From contig NC_049912.1 in NCBI RefSeq assembly GCF_001411555.2, forward strand, positions 28,311,514 through 28,375,513: a stretch of DNA of 64,000 bases. The letters are read 5' to 3'. A program made the translations under genes and the position numbers. The notes beneath the pieces were generated by a model, which searched no databases, had not been told where the DNA came from, and saw nothing but the letters and a program-made list of their open reading frames with translations. Every line of letters begins with the position of its first letter. Positions within the stretch are counted from its first letter, which is position 1. The stretch is from Juglans regia (lineage: Eukaryota; Streptophyta; Magnoliopsida; Fagales; Juglandaceae). Below, one piece after another: positions 59,417 through 64,000 of this stretch.

Positions 59417-61768
59417 ATGGCCGCAGCTTCTCTACTGCCCAAACCCTTGTCTCCCTTTCTCTCTAACCCAACTTTATTTCCCTCAACCCACTACTTCACC
59501 AGACTCTCCTTCTTTCAACCAGTTGACCACCCTCATTGCACCAAGAGACCGAACCTTCAAGCCCAAGCTAAGAAGAAGAATTCATGGCTCGACCCTTTCG
59601 ACGATGGAGAGGACCCTGACATGGAATATGGCTCCCTGTTTACAGATGGCAAGCAGGAAGAGGATCCTCGGCCACCGGATAACCCCAACAGCCCCTATGG
59701 GTTCTTGAAGTTCCCGGCCGGATTCAACGTGGAAATCGCGCCGTTAGGGTTGAAAACCAGAGGAGACGTGAGGCGCTGCTGCTGCGTGGTGTCGGGCGGT
59801 GTGTATGAGAATTTGCTGTTCTTCCCAGCCATTCAATTGATAAAGGATAGGTACCCAGGTGTTCAGGTGGACGTGGTGGCTTCGGCAAGGGGGAAGCAAA
59901 CATACGAGTTGAACAAGAATGTGAGGTGGGCTACTGTTTATGATCCTGATGATGATTTCCCGGAGCCCGCGGAGTATACTGACATGGTTGGACTTCTTAA
60001 GGTTGGAGTTCTCAAGAAGAAAAAAAACATAGAAAATCAAAATAAGAAATGATGAAACGCTTTTTGTTCTCGCAGAAGTAGACTGAACTAAGTCATCATA
60101 TAGCACTTTTATTAGAAACTAGTTCTTCATTGAAAAAGTGATAATTCAGTTGAGTTAAATCAATCGTTCTTGCAGAATAGGTACTATGACATGGTCTTAT
60201 CAACTAAACTGGCAGGGCTGGGACATGCTGCATTCTTGTTTATGACAACAGCTCGAGACAGAGTCAGCTACGTTTACCCAAATGTAAATGCTGCTGGGGC
60301 AGGATTACTTCTATCCGAAACATTTACACCAGACAGTATGAATCTATCCGATGGTGGATATTACATGTGAGTCATGATTTTTCGTGTTATGGTTTTGATA
60401 ATTCCATTTCGTCTTTGAATCTTAGGGTCTCTTTAATATGTGGGCTTGTTGGATTAGGTATCATCAGATGCTTGATTGGTTGGGGAGACCATTCCGAAGT
60501 GTGCCAAGGCAACCTGTGCTTCCTCTCAGAGTTGCAATTTCGAGGAAGTTGAAGGAGGTTGCAGAGGCCAAATATAGGAGTGCAGGTGCAGAGAAAGGAA
60601 GATATATTGTAATTCATGGGATAAAATCGGATTCAAAGGCCTCAATGCAATCTAGGGGTGATCCCGATAGCTTGCTACCCATCGAAGTATGGGCTGAAAT
60701 AGCAGACACTATAAGGTACTGAGTTTTTATTATGGGAAAAAGAAAAGCAAGGAAAATAAAAGAAAGAGGTGGAGGCTCGTGTGCTAAAATGTGCTAATGT
60801 TTAGGATGAGAAATTATGTTACTCTCTGACTTAAAATGCTTGGTTAGGCCGTCTTTATACGCAGAACCAATCATAAAACTCTCCTATTTCAGCCCACAAA
60901 ATGGACAGCACACTGTCATGTGGGAGGATTGACATGAAATTGTATTTGTAAACAGGGGACTAAGGCCAGTTTTTGTCATTCCTCATGAGAAAGAAAGGGA
61001 GAATGTGGAGGAGTTTTTTGGAGATGATGCAAGTATTGTGTTCATCACAACTCCTGGCCAGGTAACTTTATCTCCCTGTCTTATTCTTGTATGCAAAATT
61101 ATTTTACCAAACAAGAAAAACTGATAGAAAAATTGTGGTGAGATAGTATGAAGTGAAGATAAAAAGTTACAAATTAAACCATCTGCGTCTGCCTTGGCCC
61201 CTATACAAAGCCCTGATGGTGGTTCGGTTAGCCAAGGGCATTCACCAGGAAAACCTGAGTGAAAAAAGTCCACATTCACAAAATACCTTCTCTCTTCTGG
61301 TGATAATGCAAGATGATTAAAAGATGGGGGAGTATTTTCAAATTCTAATATGGACACTTTATTCTGTGGATTCTTCTGCTTCAGCTGGCAGCCCTTATCA
61401 ACGACTCAGCTGGGGTAATTGCCACAAACACAGCAGCTATCCAACTTGCAAATGCACGAGAAAAACCTAGGTAATTGCATCTGATAGAAAACTTGTTTGT
61501 TTTTCATTTGAGTTGCAAATGAAACCCTCTACAAAAAGTTAAGTTCACAGAGAAGTGAAAGTGGCATAAGCTTGGTGTATCTATGGTGCATGTTTGTTGC
61601 AGTATCGCATTGTTTTGCTCTGAAGAAAAAGGGAAACTATTTGTTCCCAATGCAGAAGAGAAGAGATGTGCCATCGTTTCGTCCAAGACAGGAAAGTTAA
61701 TAGATATCGACGTTGGAGCTGTAAAAAGAGCACTTCAAATTTTTGATCTCTCCCTAGCTCTGGTCTAG
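59417..61768 (+). CDS. PNSB1: PnsB1 (NDF1/NDH48), subunit of the chloroplast NDH complex
   Basis: The exons are 59417-60001, 60176-60366, 60458-60715, 60956-61061, 61385-61470 and 61603-61768, giving 463 residues. The first 50 or so residues are Ser/Pro-rich and nearly free of acid (MAAASLLPKPLSPFLSNPT), as in a chloroplast transit peptide. The body (VVSGGVYENLLFFPAIQLIKDRYPG, GLGHAAFLFMTTARDRVSYVYPN, LAALINDSAGVIATNTAAIQLA) resembles glycosyltransferase family 9 folds, the known origin of this subunit. PnsB1 is a nucleus-encoded subunit of NDH subcomplex B, needed for cyclic electron flow around photosystem I on the stroma side of thylakoids. The recalled Arabidopsis gene At1g15980 lies in the matching block, which supports the name. 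No catalytic role is assumed. Confidence 0.92.
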
Positions 61769-63579
61769 AAGAAGAAGAGGGTCACTTCCTTACATTGTAT
61801 ACAAGAATGTCAATCCTTCTGTACATGTTCTAGCCAAGCTAGCATAACGTCTCTCTGAATCAACGCTGCTGCTTATAATTCCCAAATTCAAGTCGATGCT
61901 ATTACTTTACCAAACCGGTTTCCTTAGCAGAATGTGTACAGTATAAAATTCTCCATGATATCATCATACGAGACAAATGACATGCTGCAACACAATCGAA
62001 ATTCAAAATGATTCCAATGCAAGAAGATAGGAAAAGAAAAGAACAAAACTCAGCAGTTTATTTTGACTGTTGAGATTTTCCATTTGTTCTTGTAGTTGCA
62101 TATATTTATATATATATTTCCCATGTACCAAATCATGAACCACGTTCTGCATTCAGAAGAGTTTTTTTCGGATCTTTTGCATAAGCACACCCTCTTCTCT
62201 GAACGAGGGATCTTGGACCAGCTATCTAAGAAACGAAAAAAGGATCAAAACATGATACAAATTACAAGAGCTCAGCTGAAGCCCCTGAAGTAGGTTTTTT
62301 TTTTTTTTTTTGTGTTATTATAAATAAAAGATAAAAGTTAAGCTGAACTTAGGTTCCGATGCATTATTGTCTTCTCCAGATTAGGCATGAAAGACATGCA
62401 TTTCTAAAACTTGAAAAGGGAAAATCCGATTAGAGCCAGTGGAATTGTGACAGTAAGACACATTGACATTGCGATTGGGAGCATGACAGCATGGGCTCTG
62501 TGGAAAACACCACTAATTATGGACCAGATTCTAAGGAGTGGCTCAACATCTTTTGGTCCAGAACATAGAAAGAGGCTGGATAGTTTTGACTCTATGCACA
62601 ATTACTGCTGAAAGTACCACAGGCCAACTGTATTTTAATTTTGAGAGTTGGTTGCATGTGCAAATATTTGTGCCCAAACTAATTGAAAAGAAGATTAAGT
62701 GGACATTGAAAGAATCAACAACCTAAGATTGTGAAGTACACATCTTTTGTCGGATGTCTGGACATAAAGGAATATGTACTTGTTATTTTGTTCCTTAGTA
62801 ATCTAAGAAAGGATAATGTATTTAAGTGCATGCATGATGCTAATGCTATATACATGTCACATTAAGAGATATATTTTTGCCTTGAAATTATATATTTTAC
62901 TAAACCACTTGACGATTATTGAAACTAATTATCACTTAGAACATGCATTGATTGTATAATGTAATTAAAAGTGGGGTTCTCTTCTCTTAAGGCAACTTGA
63001 ATAAGTTCCTATTCGGAGAAACTTCGTTAATTTGTCGTTTGAAGGAATATCGCATGATATATGTATATAAGAATCATTTCATGTTATCTCTTTTTGTTCA
63101 CTTCAAATTTGGAATATGGACGTCAAGGAGAATAATATAGTCAATATAATCTTTGATAATAATCATCAGAACCGAATATTTACATGATCTTATCTAAGCA
63201 ACGACATAAGCAAAAATTGCAGGGACAGATTAAAAGTCAGTGAAACGAGTGGCAGTACAAGTTAGAAGCAGTACTCGTCACCTATATATATATATATATA
63301 TATATAAATTCTTATTAAGCAGTAGGAAATGAGAAAAGATAATACTAGCTAGGCAGGTTCTATGTCGAGCTTTGTACCATTAAGAAAGAAGGGGAAAATG
63401 TGGAAGAAATCCTAAAAGGGAGAGGATGATCGAATCATATTTTTCCATGATCTAAAAGATCAGCTTTCTCGTCAAAAAAGTGTTTTAGATCAAACAGAAT
63501 ATGCTTGACCATAATATATTTTGTTCTAATAGTAAGAATAATTCATCATTTGCTTTCACAACACATCTCATCTCATCTC

Positions 63580-63617
<38 letters not shown>

Positions 63618-64000
63618 CCAAGGGGGATAATACATGTATAATCCCACCAGCTGGTTGAATGAGCATTACAAATGCACATCATATATAGGATGCATGCCAA
63701 TTGCCAATACAGATAAACTTGACCCAAATGAAGACAAAGTACAGCAATTGTCATCCTCAATATCTCTCACTTTTTTTCTGAGTATATACAAATGCACATC
63801 ATTCACAACATTAATGGTTCCTTTCGGTCAAAAATCAAGTATCTATAGCATATTTAGCAGCAGCATGTACTTATATATCTCAAGGAATTAACAGAACCCG
63901 GCCAATTAGTCAGTAAACATCATATAAAATTTCCCAATTTTCCTTTCCTAAATTAGGTTGTACTCAAGCACTCTTGCATCATCATTATCCGAAATCAGAA
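61769..64000. other. PnsB1 3' flank and intergenic DNA, no gene recognised
   Basis: AT-rich DNA with a T run near 62294-62310 and TA microsatellites at about 63283-63304 and 63583-63614. Overlapping frames at 62404-62611 on both strands are longer than their surroundings. The minus one ends in a hydrophobic stretch (MSMCLTVTIPLALIGFSLF), but an in-frame stop sits right at its upstream edge and no family is recognised. Confidence 0.5.

Noticed and set aside
62404..62611. Overlapping frames on both strands, the minus one with a hydrophobic C terminus
   Set aside because: No family recognised, a stop codon sits at the upstream edge of the minus frame, and no partner exons were found.
63660..63810. 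15-bp repeat ACAAATGCACATCAT about 120 bases apart
   Set aside because: No element structure between the copies; noted only as a short local repeat.
1..64000. CRISPR arrays, operons, phage or bacterial systems
   Set aside because: Introns, plant gene families and plant transposons throughout; no spaced direct-repeat array was seen.

Overview
This window is nuclear DNA from a flowering plant. The genes have spliced GT-AG exons. The gene set is plant-specific: cinnamoyl-CoA reductase, a group IIa WRKY factor, and a chloroplast NDH subunit with a transit-peptide-like N terminus. Intergenic DNA is AT-rich and full of plant transposons. Protein similarity points to a eudicot, probably a woody rosid. 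The GAGATGAGATG-type miniature repeats remind me of Fagales (Juglandaceae), but that is an impression, not a test.

Seven host genes form the backbone. In order they are: CAF1 deadenylase (10394-11218, minus, intronless); ribosomal protein eS12 (18917-20858, plus, 4 coding exons); a PDS5 C/D/E-type cohesin cofactor with a Tudor domain (23533-31327, plus, 14 exons); cinnamoyl-CoA reductase (34920-38608, plus, 5 exons); a WRKY40-like factor (52134-53676, plus, 5 exons); a TAG-type 3-methyladenine DNA glycosylase (54513-58387, minus, 5 exons); and PnsB1/NDF1 of the chloroplast NDH complex (59417-61768, plus, 6 exons). Every exon chain joins in frame to a plausible full-length product. From memory, this order matches two paralogous Arabidopsis blocks (At1g15920-At1g15980 and At1g80780-At1g80850). 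The NRAMP gene those blocks carry is not visible here.

The rest is largely transposon-derived. A full-length LINE (2648-8282, minus) has a perfect 14-bp target duplication but broken ORFs. A hAT element (12502-16361) has an 8-bp target duplication and a decayed transposase that lacks a catalytic block. An intact-length Copia element (39473-44513) has 243-bp LTRs, a 5-bp target duplication, a primer site, a polypurine tract and three in-frame stops. A tRNA-like SINE sits in a PDS5 intron and a 5'-truncated LINE tail sits in the glycosylase intron. Several families of AT-rich miniature inverted-repeat elements crowd 17-19 kb, 33-36 kb and 45-51 kb. A broken copy of CCR exon 2 lies 2.7 kb upstream of the real CCR exon 2.

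I found no evidence of a novel multi-gene system. The most informative observations are the conserved gene block, the exact boundaries of five transposons, the CCR exon fragment, two stop-free introns of 3n length in PDS5, and perfect or near-perfect hairpins at 16.1 and 55.0 kb.
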